A stretch of 64,000 nucleotides of DNA from Limnomonas spitsbergensis (GCA_037349105.1 JAYJMM010000039.1:806001-870000), one strand, 5' to 3'. Positions 1 to 10,222 are shown, counted from the first letter of the stretch. A program made the numbers and translations. Notes: generated by a model from the letters alone, not told the origin.

Positions 1-299
1 TGGACATCACCCATGGCAGCAAACCCCATGAAGGCAGCAATAGGGCTCATTGGGGCTTGCTCGTCATGCCTGTCCACATCTGCGCCCGATCTGTCACTAT
101 AACCAGCAGGGCCGTCACCGAAAACAACAGGGTCGCCATCTCCAGGCTGAACCTGGCCGACATCCACCGGGACTCTGATCTCCAACATACTCGACCTGGT
201 GTTGCCACGGGTGCGCCCTTGTGGCGTTCCCGCAGGCACAGCCATAGCGAGCTCGGACAAAGCCTTGTAAGCGCTTAAGGCCCCCACTCCGAGAGCCAC
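1..299 (-). CDS. Partial host exon, runs off left edge
   Basis: The minus strand is open in one frame from 299 to the window edge. It opens right after a plausible splice acceptor (catgtag, AG at 301-300) with exon sequence beginning gtggctctcgg. The predicted peptide begins VALGVGALSAYKALSELAMA and continues in a Gly/Asp/Pro-rich segment with no stop. I do not recognise a family. It may be a downstream exon of the minus-strand gene at 1556-2361, because orientation agrees, but the connection is not shown. Gly/Asp/Pro-rich composition suggests an extracellular or flexible region, which is only inference. Confidence 0.45.
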   Translation of the reverse strand, partial: MALGVGALSAYKALSELAMAVPAGTPQGRTRGNTRSSMLEIRVPVDVGQVQPGDGDPVVFGDGPAGYSDRSGADVDRHDEQAPMSPIAAFMGFAAMGDV

Positions 300-471
300 C
301 TACATGTGAGTCAAGGTCGGGCAGTTATTAATTATAATTCCAGGTGGTCTTCAGAAGCTGTTATCCCTTCAGTATAAGCAAATAATTAAAATTGGCGCGA
401 AAGTGTGGGCGGCGCGGCAAAGGGATGCAGGGCAATTTATGGCTTTAAAAGACAACTAGCCGCACAGCTCC

Positions 472-578
472 CTTGGCTAGTGCCGCACTGTCCCCCTGAC
501 TAGTGCCGCACTCCCCCATGACTAGTGCCGCACTGTCATCTTGACCAGTGCTGCTCTGTCCCCCTGACTAGTGCCGCG
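472..578. repeat. Minisatellite, about 5 units of CTGACTAGTGCCGCACTGTC
   Basis: About five imperfect copies of a unit built on ctagtgccgcactgtccccc lie head to tail. No coding role is visible. The stretch 300-471 before it shows nothing recognisable. Confidence 0.7.
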
Positions 579-949
579 CAATCAGAGGCATCATGGATTT
601 AAGCAATATTGAGTAGACGCAACATCTAAAATTATGTATTGACCAAGGCTAACAGGTTTGAAAGAGCGCCAAGTGTAACAAACTACCCCGTGTCTCCTTC
701 CATTCCCTCTCATAGGCAAACTTACCATGACCCCTGCGGTCCTGGGTGTGGGCGCGGTCCTGAGTGTGCACGCGTTCCTGGGTGTCAGTGTCGACCTCGG
801 TATTCCCGCAGTCCCGTGCCTCGAAGTGGGCGTTGAGACGGCTGCGGACGCCATCATTTTTGGCCTCTTGCCGTCGGCTGGTGGTATTTGGCCTCTTGCC
901 GTTGGCTGGTGGCCGTCGGCTGCATGTGAACAATGAAACAAGGGTGGGA

Positions 950-1165
950 GGGGACTGGGTAGTGGCAGGGGAACAGGGCAGTAGCGGGGGGACAGGGCAG
1001 CAGCGGGGGGACTGGACAGCAGCAGAGGGGTGGGGCAGTAGCGGAGGGACTGGGCAGTAGCGGGGGATTGGGCAGTAGCGGGGTCTGGGCAGTGGCGGGG
1101 GGAATGGGCAGTGGTGGGTGAACGGGGCACAAGCGAGGGCGCGGGGTAGTGGCGGGGGAGCTGGG
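950..1165. repeat. GC-rich minisatellite, GGGCAGTAGCGGGGG type
   Basis: Degenerate tandem units of 14-20 bp (gggcagtagcggggg and variants) fill this block. The apparent ORFs here in several frames are Pro- or Gly-rich artefacts of the repeat. Confidence 0.75.
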
Positions 1166-1169
1166 CAAC

Positions 1170-1323
1170 AACAGACGTGATGGAGATTGGAGATGATCTG
1201 TTTCACCAAGAGGATGATCTGAATGTCTGTGGCCTTGTCCTCCCCAAATAAGATCTTGGTGACCTTGCCCTCATCATCATTGTAGAGTCCATGCAGACAC
1301 CATGCATGGCAATGAACATGCAT
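1170..1323 (-). CDS. Exon-like segment, host gene, low confidence
   Basis: In one minus frame this encodes YNDDEGKVTKILFGEDKATD followed by a hydrophobic helix-like stretch (IQIILLVKQIISNLHH). Composition is protein-like, unlike the repeat next to it. I could not place both splice sites. It could belong to the same minus-strand gene as the exons at 1556-2361. No family recognised. Confidence 0.25.
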
Positions 1324-1555
1324 GGTACTGGTGCATGCATGGCAGAATTAAATGCATGAGAGATGCGCGCAAACCATGCTTCGAAATGGTGATAGAACCT
1401 ACATACACATCTTCAACAGGGTAATTTTGCTGTAATTAAGCTGCATTCTAGCTGACTGCCATGGGGACCTGATGCAGGAAGCCCTTGTGGGCATACAAAA
1501 ACTGCTGCATATATGATGCCTGACAGTCAAGTTAACACGTAGCCCTGTCCGTTAC

Positions 1556-2361
1556 CTGGATGTATCCGTCCGGGTCAAGCTTCGAGCCACGGTAAAAAGG
1601 TATCGGCGGGGCCGTCGAAACTCCTATGACCGAGAGGTAGGAGGTTGCACTCCAGTTGCAGTTGCAATTCTCCTTGCAGATGTAACCTGCGTCGTCATCA
1701 CTCCAGTTGTCCTGCGGGGAATGCAACATAGCAGTCACTGTTAGTTACAGTTAGGATCCGACGTGAAGCCTTAACGCCTGCTGCCCTCGAAAATGGTTTC
1801 TCCTGAAGATCTTGTACAACATCGACTGCCACCTTTCCGCGACGGTGCTTGTGGGGCAAAAAACACTCACCAAATGAGAGCGCTTCTCCCGCATGAAGGC
1901 TTTCCCGATATCAGCATGGTCCACTATGAGGTGGCCCTCGATGATGGCGGAGAAGGGCAGGCGATCCCCCTTCACATCAGTGACGTACATCATCACGTAG
2001 CCGACGAGAACAATAACCATGCCGGGATGAACGAACCAGCGCGAGCCATCGCTGCCTGTCACAATACCTGAATTCCGAGCGGGACTACGCAGGTTGTCCA
2101 CCTGAGGAAAATAAAATAAGACGTGTTACACTACCAATAATTGGCAGGGGGCTGTGCAAAAGGCAGCTGGCCTCATAGTATTAAAATTGTCACTTACCGT
2201 CACGTGGATGTGCCTAGCGAGCACCTCGTTGGGGATGCTCTCGTCCACAATCAGCATGGGTGAGGCCAGTCCGGCTGCGATCAGCGCCACCAGGTCGGCC
2301 TCCAACCATATCGTATCCCTGTCCAGCATGTCGAGGAACCTCCAGTGCGTAACCCCATCCT
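1556..2361 (-). CDS. Host gene of unknown function, three exons
   Basis: Three minus-strand exons join in phase 0. Exon A ends at 2198 at a gtaagt donor and is open back to about 2361, where gtttacag could be an acceptor; an ATG lies at 2329. Exon B is 1871-2101 (77 codons, acceptor tcctcag, donor gtgagt). Exon C is 1556-1711 (52 codons, acceptor ccccgcag, donor gtaacg). Introns are 96 and 159 bp. The protein runs MLDRDTIWLEADLVALIAAG, then a segment with a hydrophobic stretch (MVIVLVGYVMMYV), then a Cys/Asn-rich exon (ICKENCNCNW). I do not recognise the family. Consistent phase and good splice sites make the gene model credible; both ends are missing, and the 5' side stops close to retroelement 1. 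Confidence 0.6.
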
Positions 2362-2590
2362 CTGTAAACCTCCCAGCAACCTATCTGGTTGTGGTCTCCG
2401 TCATGTCAGGCTTCGTGAATTTCCATACTCTGTGTGTTTTCAAATGCTTCGTGGCTGCTCCTATTGGTGGTAACGCAACGGGCGAAGTGGAAAGAGTTGT
2501 CTCATCTTGGTTCGCCATATACTGCTGTGGAATAATAAAGACTGCGTGGCCGTCATTAGACCAGTCTGTGTCAGGCAATACGACGTACCG
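2362..2590. other. Intergenic or intron sequence, nothing recognised
   Basis: No supported gene. It separates the host exons from the GACTGC-rich leader of retroelement 1 and may be an intron of the host gene. Confidence 0.4.
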
Positions 2591-2591
2591 T

Positions 2592-2763
2592 CGTTCCGAC
2601 TGCTACATTATCGAAGCGACTGCGGGCATCGACGGTTTAAAACACGGCAATATGTAGCGACTGCTCTAAGGCGACAATCAGACTGCTCAGCGACTTTTCG
2701 GCGACTGCTGGACGACTGCTGTATTGCCGATTTCTATTTCAAATTTCAGTCAAAAGTCGACCA
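2592..2763. repeat. GACTGC-rich leader upstream of retroelement 1
   Basis: At least seven GACTGC/CGACTGC words occur, together with gctctaaggcgac. A similar block, partly in the opposite orientation (GCAGTC, gtcgccttagag), precedes retroelement 2 at about 21975-22160. It may be the true 5' end of this family or a preferred target sequence. Confidence 0.4.
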
Positions 2764-3052
2764 CCCAAGATAGAATGCCATGCGCTATACGCGGAATCAT
2801 CCAAGGCTGCAGAACGCAGCTTAAGAGGAGTCTGCGAAGCGCGAGGAGCAAACTGCGCTGCAACCCAGAAGGTGAAAATACCCGCCGGACCCATAAAAGA
2901 AAATTTTCCCGTGCTTGACCTGTCTAGCAAAAGCCTAATCAGCCTGCAGAAGGTAGAGGAGAACGGAAGCAGGCTTTAAGCTCGTGCCCAGTTGCTGTGA
3001 GCCCACACAGTCGAGCTGGCACAGCTGTTCAGCATCGATAGTAATTAGTACA

Positions 3053-6000
3053 ATGCAGGATGCCATTGTAGATCCCAACCGCCACCAGCACCCTGTAGCC
3101 GAGGAAGCAAAGCAGATTTCCCTTGGCTTGTCGAGGGATGAATACGCAGGGATGGGGGACAAGACCCTGGGGGTTGTTAGTTCTCGAACCTTGGATGCGA
3201 GTACGGTGCACAGTGAAGTGACACGCACGGGTATCGGACGAGGCGGCACCGCGCGCATCCCGACGGGGCTGAGCCAGGAGGGAGAGCGGTGGCCGGTTCC
3301 CGACGATGAATCCCTGGACCCGACCTCGGCGCCACCCACTGAGAGGTCGCAGACCGGTGGTGTTGGAGAGGGAGGCGGGCCAGAGGAACCTCCGGTGGAC
3401 CTGCCTGTCGGGGCAGGGACACGGAGCAGCGAGGTCAAGATGGATCTCCAGGTGTCGCACACAGAGATCGGCCGAGATGAGCCAGTGCCCCAATCAACCC
3501 CGGATTTTTGGAGGCAGGGCCTGGAATATGCGCAGGGGTTGAAGCTGAAAGGAGGCACCCCTGAGTTGGCCTTGGATCCAGATACAGCAGTGTCACACAC
3601 AGAGATCGGCCGAGGTGAGCCAGTGCCCCAATCAACCCCGGATTGTTTTAGGCAGGGCCTGGAATACGCGCAGTGGTTGAAACTGGTAGGAAGTGCATCT
3701 GAGTCGGCTCCAGATCCAAACACGGCTGTGTCGCAGCTACGGGGCGCGGATCTATGCAATGGGCCAGAATACGCGACGCAGAAGAGGCCGCTGGGAGTGG
3801 CAAGTGCTGCGCAACGCGTTAAAGACGAGAGTGGGACGATGCCCCTTGGTGGAAATCAGATGATCAGGAAACTTGCAGATCTGCAGGCGGTAGAGGGAGC
3901 AAAAGCCGCCACCACTGAATGGCCCCCAGTAAAAAGGAAGGAGGACCTGGCCCAGCCGGTAGGGTGGAAGAGGCTAGGGCAGTGGGCCACTGGAGTGTGG
4001 AAAGTTGTGTGTGACGCAGAGCAGGTGGGGTTGGGCAATCTGGCTGTGCTGGTTGGCACCGCAGGTCGCGTGCCCTTGGAGGCATTGACCAGGCGTGTGG
4101 AGCAGCCATGTAGGCAGGTGCCCCCCAACGGCTGGTCCATGTTTGATATCCTCAGCAGTGAAGGCGAGCCAAGTTCCATGCACCAACAGCAGACCCGAGG
4201 GAGTGCCTGTCCATCCAGGCGGGATAGCCCGGTAGCTAGCGAGCAGCTGCACCTGATCAACTGTGTTACGGCAGAGAGTGCCTGTCCACCCAGGCGGGAT
4301 AGCCCGGTAGCTAGCGAGCAGCTGCACCTGATCAACTGTGTTACGGCAGAGAGTGCCTGCCCACCCAGGCAGGATAGCCCGGTAGCTAGAGAGCAGCTGC
4401 ACCTGATCAACTTTGTTACGGCAGAGAGTGCCTGCCCACCCAGGCAGGATAGCCCGGTAGCTAGCGAGCAGCTGCACCTGATCAACTGTGTTCCGCAGGG
4501 GAATGCCTGTCCACCCAAACCAGCGGCCGGTGGCTGCGAGCCAGGACAACTGCAGGTGCAAGCGTCACGGCTATGCTTGCAGAGTGAGGCAGTTCCCGTA
4601 ACACCTGTAGTGATCGGTGACTGCGAGCCAGGCCACCTGCAGGTGCAAGCGCCACGGCTGTGCTTTCAGAGGGAGGCAGCCCATGTGACACATGTAGGGA
4701 TCGGTGACTGCGAGCCAGGCCAACTACAGGTGCAGGCGTCACGGCTGTGTTTGCAGAGAGATGCAGTTCCTGTGACACCTGTAGGGATCGGTGGCTGCGA
4801 GCCAGGCCAACTGCAGGTGCATGCGTCACGGCTGTGTTTGCCGAGGGAGGCACCCCATGAGACACCTGTGGTGGCCGGTGGCTGTGAGCCAGGCCAACTG
4901 CAGGTGCAGGCGTCACGGCTGTGTTTGCAGATGGAGGACGTTCCTGTGACACCTGTGGTGGCCGGTGGCTGTGAGCCAGGCCAACTGCAGGTGCAGGCGT
5001 CGCGACGGTGCTTGCAGAGGGAGGCAGTTCATGTGACACCTGTGGTGGCCAGTGGCTGTGAGCCAGGCCAACTGCAGGTGCAGGCGTCACGACGGTGCTT
5101 GCAGAGGGAGGCAGTTCATGTGACACCTGTGGTGACCGGTGGCCACGAGCCGTGCCAACTGCAGGTGCATGCGTCACGGCTGTGTTTGCCGAGGGAGACA
5201 GCCCATGAGACACCTGTGGTGGCCGGTGGCTGTGAGCCAGGCCAACTGCAGGTGCAGGCGTCACGGCTGTGGTTGCAGAGGGAGGCAGTTCCTGTGACAC
5301 CTGTGGTGGCCAGTGGCTGTGAGCCAGGCCAGTTGCAGGTGCAGGCGTCACGACGATACTTGCCGAGGGAGGCAGTTCCTGTGACATCTGTGGTGGCCAG
5401 TGGCTGTGAGCCAGGCCAACTGCAGGTGCAGGCATCACGACAGTGCTTGCAGAGGGAGGCAGCTCATTTGACACATGTGGTGACCGGTGGCCACGAGCCG
5501 TGCCAACTGCAGGTGCATGCGTCACGGCTGTGTTTGCCGAGGGAGGCACCCCATGAGACATCTGTGGTGGCCGGTGGCTGTGAGCCATGCCAACTGCAGG
5601 TGCAGGCGTCACGGCTGTGTTTGCAGAGAGAGGACGTTCCTGTGACACCTGTGGTGACCGGTGGCCACGAGCCGTGCCAACTGCAGGTGCATGCGTCACG
5701 GCTGTGTTTGCCGAGGGAGACAGCCCATGGGACACCTGTGGTGGCCGGTGGCTGTGAGCCAGGCCAACTGCAGGTTCAGGCGTCACGGCTGTGTTTGCAG
5801 AGAGAGGACGTTCCTGTGACACCTGTGGTGGCCGGTGGCTGCGAGCCAGGCCAACTGCAGGTGCAGGCGTCACGACGATGCGTGCCGAGGGAGGCAGTTC
5901 CTGTGACATCTGTGGTGGCCAGTGGCTGTGAGCCAGGCCAACTGCAGGTGCAGGCGTCACGACGGTGCTTGCTGAGGGAGGCAGCTCATGTGACACCTGT

Positions 6001-9000
6001 GGTGACCGGTGGCCACGAGCCGTGCCAACTGCAGGTGCATGCGTCACGGCGGTGTTTACCGAGGGAGGCAGCCCATGAGACACCTGTGGTGGCCGGTGGC
6101 TGTGAGCCAGGCCAACTGCAGGTGCAGGCGTCACGACTGTGTTTGCAGAGAGAGGACGTTCCTGTGACACCTGTGGTGGCCGGTGGCTGTGAGCCAGGCC
6201 AACTGCAGGTGCAGGCGTCGCGACGGTGTTTGCCGAGGGAGGCAGCCCATGTACCACCTGTGGTGGCCGGTGGCTGCGAGCCGGACCAACCGCATTCTTG
6301 GGAACAAAAGCTGAGCCAGCAAGTGGCTGAGGAACCAGTTGGACCAAGTGAGGGCGAGGACCACGTGCACAGGCATGCAACGGTGTCAGTTCAGATGCAT
6401 ATGCACCAGCCAGAAGAGGATGGGCCTATCACACCACCAGTGGCAGCAGCTCCTCGAGGGACCAAGGTGCCAATATCAGACCCAGGGGCGGTCCAGCAGG
6501 CCAACAAACAGCTGGGGGCGCCAGAGAGTGAGGCATGTGTGCCTACAGCTGCCGGCAGCCCTAGCCAGTCCCTGGTCAAGGCCCCAGGACTCAAGGGGGG
6601 CCAGGCAGGCAACCTGCCGGAGGGGTTGGCCGTGCAGGGTCCAACTGAAGGGGCAAGGCAGGTGATCCCGGGCACAAGGGTAGCAAGCCCAACCCACCAG
6701 GACAGTGCCCATGGGGAACACAATGGACACTCACCCAAGCCAGTTGCAGCAGAGAATCCTGAGGGGTCAGAGGAGCAGGGAATCTCCGTACCCATGCTGA
6801 GGGAAAAGGTTAACTGGTACCGGCAGAAGCTCAAAGGAGTGGCCAGGCAGCTGTGGGTGGCCAGGCAGCCAATGTTGGCTTGGCAGTTGAGGATGACCAG
6901 GCAGCTGAGGAGGGTGAAGCATAGCTTGGAACATGCCAATCAGAACTTACAGGCGTTGCAGCCACAAGGCGAGGAGGAGGAAGAGCAGCAGCTGCAGCAC
7001 GCAGCCATGGTTGCATGGCACGTGGCACTACCCTGGGGGCACGGGGCTGAGCAGGCCAGCCATGAGGGTTCCTGCTCAGCAGAGCCGGGTGGGCCAGTGG
7101 GTCAAGCCAGCCCTAGCCTGAGTCTCGACCCAGACGACTGCAGCAGTTCCAGCTTGGCAATGGCAGGCAGGGCAGCTGACAGTGACATGGAAGCAGCTAG
7201 GAGCAGCAGGTCTCCGGTGCCAGCACCCGAGGACGACAGCGGCATCAGAAATGTGTGCCCGGTAGCAATTCATGATGTACCGCCTGCAGATGTGGATCTA
7301 GACAGGCTCTGGGAGGACCGTGCAGCAGGTGCCCGTCAGCAACCGATGAAGATCCGCAATGGCATGCGTCAGGCCATGCGGCTTAACAAAGGAGGAGTAT
7401 GCATGTTCTGCGGGTTCGAGTGCGAGCACAGCGACAGGGCATGTGAGCATCTCATGGATGCCACCATCCAGAGGGGAGGAGCAAAGCAGGCAGCGCTGGA
7501 GGCGGTTGAGAACCCGGGGCAGGGTCAGCCGCGGGTGCAGGAGCCACACCAGCCCCAGAAGGCTGAGGCGGGCTCCAGCAGGGTGGAGGAAGAAGAGCCC
7601 AAACCAATGAGAAGCAGGGTGGAAGCTGTTGAGCAGGAAAGCATCCGGGAGCCCATGTGGTTGGCACCCAGGTATGGACAGATACCCGTTCAAGCAGCAC
7701 CCGCATCCACGGGGCATGGCACACCTCAGTCCAGGTTCCCAGCTAGCGCAGGCAGGCAGAGGCAAGAGGCCGTGGCCAAAGGCAACAGCAGGGAAAAGAA
7801 GGGCAGCGGCCAGGCTGACAGCCTTTATGGGTACTTCAGCAACCCGGGGTGGACGCCTATCCCAGGGGAGCGGCGTCCGGCAGTGGAAGAACACGCGGGG
7901 AGCGTAAGCCAGACGGGTACGGCGGAACTACCAAGAGAACTCCAGCCAATCGGATGGGCAGACATCCTGCAATGGGCAGCACGGCTGTGGCAGCAGGTGT
8001 GCTCCAGGTGTTTCGCCCACCTCAGCGATCAGACCCAGGCTATCGAGGAGTTCCAAAGCCACCACCTGGCGGAATGGGCGACGAAGGCCCTTATGGGCAT
8101 CCCCCACACGGGGCAGGACCGGGCAACGCTGCTGGCAGCCCTGCGCAGAGTGTCCAGAGGAGCAGCAGGGCCTGAGGCGGTCCTAGCTGTCAAGGCCTTC
8201 GCCGACGGATGGTGCAACGGCACAGCAGGGGATCAGGAAGAGCCCGAATCGGAGCAAGGAGAGCTCGAGGAGTGGGAAAGGTTCGAAGCATCCAGACTGC
8301 AGCAAGACGACCGCAGGGAGGTGCGATGGCAGGAGCAGACGGAAGGGACCGCACCTGCTGCAAGCCAAGCCAGATGGGAGCGCCTGGAAGCCAGCAGTGA
8401 GCCCAGCCTCCGAAACCAGCGGCTGGACGTAGGGCGCAGACCCAGACCCAGAAGCCCAGCGGCCAGCGAACAGCCCAGGACAACCGGCTTCCAGCAGGGC
8501 CCAGTGCCAAGAAGGGCCAGCAGGCAAGAATCCCAAGACCTGCTGCGCTTCGTGGATCATACGGAACACAGCGGCCAAGAAGGCCAGGTGGACCACATTG
8601 CTGAGTTCCCGCGGGGACAAGCAGCACAGGCACGAGGCAGGCCGGAGAGGAGCCAAGGCCCCAGCCAAGGAAGGCGGGTCGTTCAGGAAATCAACCAGGC
8701 AGGCACCACCGGGGGAGACTACCAGCAAAGGCAGGAAAGCATGGACGACTGCCTGTCAGCTTCCGAGGCAAGGGAGTACACGGGTGGAAAGCAGCCCAGC
8801 AGGCATGGCAGTTACCAGCCCAGCAGGCAGGCGGAGTTAGAAGGGGGTAGGCGCCAGGACCCGGCAAGGCAGCCTTCGGAGGGCAGTAGGCCATCCGGCA
8901 GAGGGCAATCCCACCCGAGCGCAGACCGCAGAAACCAGCGGGATCGGCGCAGGCAGAGCCCGACCAGGAACGGCGGCGGCGGATCTGGCTCGGACCCCAG

Positions 9001-10222
9001 CATGTCAGGCTCGGAGGATACAGAGGGGCACGGCCCAGGCTCCGGCAGGGAATCTGCGAGACACAGAAGGGAAAGGTTAGCCCAGGAGCAGGCGGAGACA
9101 AACATACGGCTGCAGCAACAGATGATCATGCAGCTGGCTGGGGGAACGCGGTTCACCAAGATCCCCAACATTCAGGGCAATGTGCCAGTGCTGGACATGT
9201 CCCAACCGGGGGCAGTCGCAGCCAGGCAATACTGCCAGGCCTGCAGCTCATGGGGCTCGCACAACCGCCTGGCTTTATCGGACGAGCCGCCAGCCCTGGC
9301 AGTGGTGGCAGGAGAAATTGCAGGGTCTTGCCAGTCACCCTCAGCCATGGCTCTGTTGGTCCGCTCCTTGGTGGGCATGTGGACAGCCAAGCCAGCCTGC
9401 GTGGGGCCGCTGGTGGTCGCCATACGATCAGCACCCCAAGGAGACAAAGCCTCTAGGGAGGTCGAGCGGATCCAAGAGGCGTGGAGTGCCCCGGCGGTCG
9501 GGCCGCCCAGCGAGGTATCCTTACTCACCCTGTGGATCAGGGTGGTCCAAAGGGAGGTGGGCAAGCCAACTTCAGACGAAAGGGCAGCAATCACCGGCCT
9601 CAAGCTGGGAGTCAAGACCACCCTGGACCCAGGAGTCAAGCCGGAGGAGACGGTTGAGGCTTTCGCCCACAGGATCCTGTCCACGGCAGAGTTGCTGCAG
9701 ATCTCCAGGGATGCACCAGACCACTTTGGCAGAAAGCACTCGGTCTCGCACATGTTCTATGATGGGCTGCCAGTGGCCACCAGGGCCAAGCTGTGCGAGT
9801 TCAGGATGACTGTGCCCAACTACCTGTGCATGACCGATGAGGAGCAGATCACTGTGCTGACGCAGCAGGTGGTGCTGATGGAGAGGTTCGCCCTGGAAAT
9901 GAGAGACCTGGTGGTCGCAGATCACAGGCCAGAGGCGGAAGAGACGGAAGAGGAGGACGAGACAGATGAGGAAGAAGAGACGGAAGAGGAGGACGAGACA
10001 GATGAGGAAGAGGAGACGGTAGAGGAGGAAGAGGCGGATGAGACGGGCGAGGGGAGAAAGCCGGCACGTTGGACACCTAGACCAACTCTGCCACCTGGCA
10101 GGGGGGACGGCTCGTTACAAGACCACTGGCGGGCGGGCTCAATAGCATCGCGTACACCAATGACAGGGGAGAACCCAATGTCATCTCGCGAGCGGTCCAT
10201 TGAAGGACCATGGTGGCGCTAG
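3053..10222 (+). CDS. gag: Giant Gag-like protein with 20 x 29-residue repeats
   Basis: Uninterrupted 2389-residue ORF. I chose the ATG at 3053 because the N-terminus (MQDAIVDPNRHQHP) matches the start of the related minus-strand gag at 44399 (MAEINLHPDRHQHP); the frame is open further back only through a GTG. In order: two 46-residue repeats (3452-3727), four 25-residue units (about 4200-4500), twenty 29-residue Cys-containing units (4531-6270), a small Cys/His cluster (CMFCGFECEHSDRAC, about 7402), a helical conserved block (ATKALMGIPHTGQDRATLLA, about 8070-8130), and a capsid-like domain (about 9090-9900, containing DEEQITVLTQQVVLMERFAL). The tail is acidic Glu/Asp repeats. The CCHC zinc knuckle of the related gag at 40693 is absent. 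The likely role is the structural protein of a non-autonomous retroelement. Confidence 0.75.
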   Translation: MQDAIVDPNRHQHPVAEEAKQISLGLSRDEYAGMGDKTLGVVSSRTLDASTVHSEVTRTGIGRGGTARIPTGLSQEGERWPVPDDESLDPTSAPPTERSQTGGVGEGGGPEEPPVDLPVGAGTRSSEVKMDLQVSHTEIGRDEPVPQSTPDFWRQGLEYAQGLKLKGGTPELALDPDTAVSHTEIGRGEPVPQSTPDCFRQGLEYAQWLKLVGSASESAPDPNTAVSQLRGADLCNGPEYATQKRPLGVASAAQRVKDESGTMPLGGNQMIRKLADLQAVEGAKAATTEWPPVKRKEDLAQPVGWKRLGQWATGVWKVVCDAEQVGLGNLAVLVGTAGRVPLEALTRRVEQPCRQVPPNGWSMFDILSSEGEPSSMHQQQTRGSACPSRRDSPVASEQLHLINCVTAESACPPRRDSPVASEQLHLINCVTAESACPPRQDSPVAREQLHLINFVTAESACPPRQDSPVASEQLHLINCVPQGNACPPKPAAGGCEPGQLQVQASRLCLQSEAVPVTPVVIGDCEPGHLQVQAPRLCFQREAAHVTHVGIGDCEPGQLQVQASRLCLQRDAVPVTPVGIGGCEPGQLQVHASRLCLPREAPHETPVVAGGCEPGQLQVQASRLCLQMEDVPVTPVVAGGCEPGQLQVQASRRCLQREAVHVTPVVASGCEPGQLQVQASRRCLQREAVHVTPVVTGGHEPCQLQVHASRLCLPRETAHETPVVAGGCEPGQLQVQASRLWLQREAVPVTPVVASGCEPGQLQVQASRRYLPREAVPVTSVVASGCEPGQLQVQASRQCLQREAAHLTHVVTGGHEPCQLQVHASRLCLPREAPHETSVVAGGCEPCQLQVQASRLCLQREDVPVTPVVTGGHEPCQLQVHASRLCLPRETAHGTPVVAGGCEPGQLQVQASRLCLQREDVPVTPVVAGGCEPGQLQVQASRRCVPREAVPVTSVVASGCEPGQLQVQASRRCLLREAAHVTPVVTGGHEPCQLQVHASRRCLPREAAHETPVVAGGCEPGQLQVQASRLCLQREDVPVTPVVAGGCEPGQLQVQASRRCLPREAAHVPPVVAGGCEPDQPHSWEQKLSQQVAEEPVGPSEGEDHVHRHATVSVQMHMHQPEEDGPITPPVAAAPRGTKVPISDPGAVQQANKQLGAPESEACVPTAAGSPSQSLVKAPGLKGGQAGNLPEGLAVQGPTEGARQVIPGTRVASPTHQDSAHGEHNGHSPKPVAAENPEGSEEQGISVPMLREKVNWYRQKLKGVARQLWVARQPMLAWQLRMTRQLRRVKHSLEHANQNLQALQPQGEEEEEQQLQHAAMVAWHVALPWGHGAEQASHEGSCSAEPGGPVGQASPSLSLDPDDCSSSSLAMAGRAADSDMEAARSSRSPVPAPEDDSGIRNVCPVAIHDVPPADVDLDRLWEDRAAGARQQPMKIRNGMRQAMRLNKGGVCMFCGFECEHSDRACEHLMDATIQRGGAKQAALEAVENPGQGQPRVQEPHQPQKAEAGSSRVEEEEPKPMRSRVEAVEQESIREPMWLAPRYGQIPVQAAPASTGHGTPQSRFPASAGRQRQEAVAKGNSREKKGSGQADSLYGYFSNPGWTPIPGERRPAVEEHAGSVSQTGTAELPRELQPIGWADILQWAARLWQQVCSRCFAHLSDQTQAIEEFQSHHLAEWATKALMGIPHTGQDRATLLAALRRVSRGAAGPEAVLAVKAFADGWCNGTAGDQEEPESEQGELEEWERFEASRLQQDDRREVRWQEQTEGTAPAASQARWERLEASSEPSLRNQRLDVGRRPRPRSPAASEQPRTTGFQQGPVPRRASRQESQDLLRFVDHTEHSGQEGQVDHIAEFPRGQAAQARGRPERSQGPSQGRRVVQEINQAGTTGGDYQQRQESMDDCLSASEAREYTGGKQPSRHGSYQPSRQAELEGGRRQDPARQPSEGSRPSGRGQSHPSADRRNQRDRRRQSPTRNGGGGSGSDPSMSGSEDTEGHGPGSGRESARHRRERLAQEQAETNIRLQQQMIMQLAGGTRFTKIPNIQGNVPVLDMSQPGAVAARQYCQACSSWGSHNRLALSDEPPALAVVAGEIAGSCQSPSAMALLVRSLVGMWTAKPACVGPLVVAIRSAPQGDKASREVERIQEAWSAPAVGPPSEVSLLTLWIRVVQREVGKPTSDERAAITGLKLGVKTTLDPGVKPEETVEAFAHRILSTAELLQISRDAPDHFGRKHSVSHMFYDGLPVATRAKLCEFRMTVPNYLCMTDEEQITVLTQQVVLMERFALEMRDLVVADHRPEAEETEEEDETDEEEETEEEDETDEEEETVEEEEADETGEGRKPARWTPRPTLPPGRGDGSLQDHWRAGSIASRTPMTGENPMSSRERSIEGPWWR
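4198..4500 (+). repeat. Four 75-bp in-frame repeats within gag 1
   Basis: Four near-identical 25-residue units based on SACPPRRDSPVASEQLHLIN. Differences are single substitutions (R/Q, S/R, C/F), so expansion was recent. Confidence 0.85.
4531..6290 (+). repeat. 20 tandem 87-bp repeats within gag 1
   Basis: Twenty full units plus a partial one encode 29 residues each, core GCEPGQLQVQASRLCLQRE followed by a short Val/Thr/Pro tail. Variant types alternate (GHEPCQLQVHAS units recur at positions 8, 12, 14 and 18), a higher-order pattern typical of unequal exchange. Most units carry two Cys, about 12 residues apart. The opposite strand is also open across the array because the period is a multiple of three. 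Confidence 0.9.

Noticed and set aside
4482..6380. 632-residue minus-strand ORF opposite the gag 1 repeats
   Set aside because: It is open only because an 87-bp unit without stops is repeated; the plus-strand ORF has the conserved gag domains at both ends.
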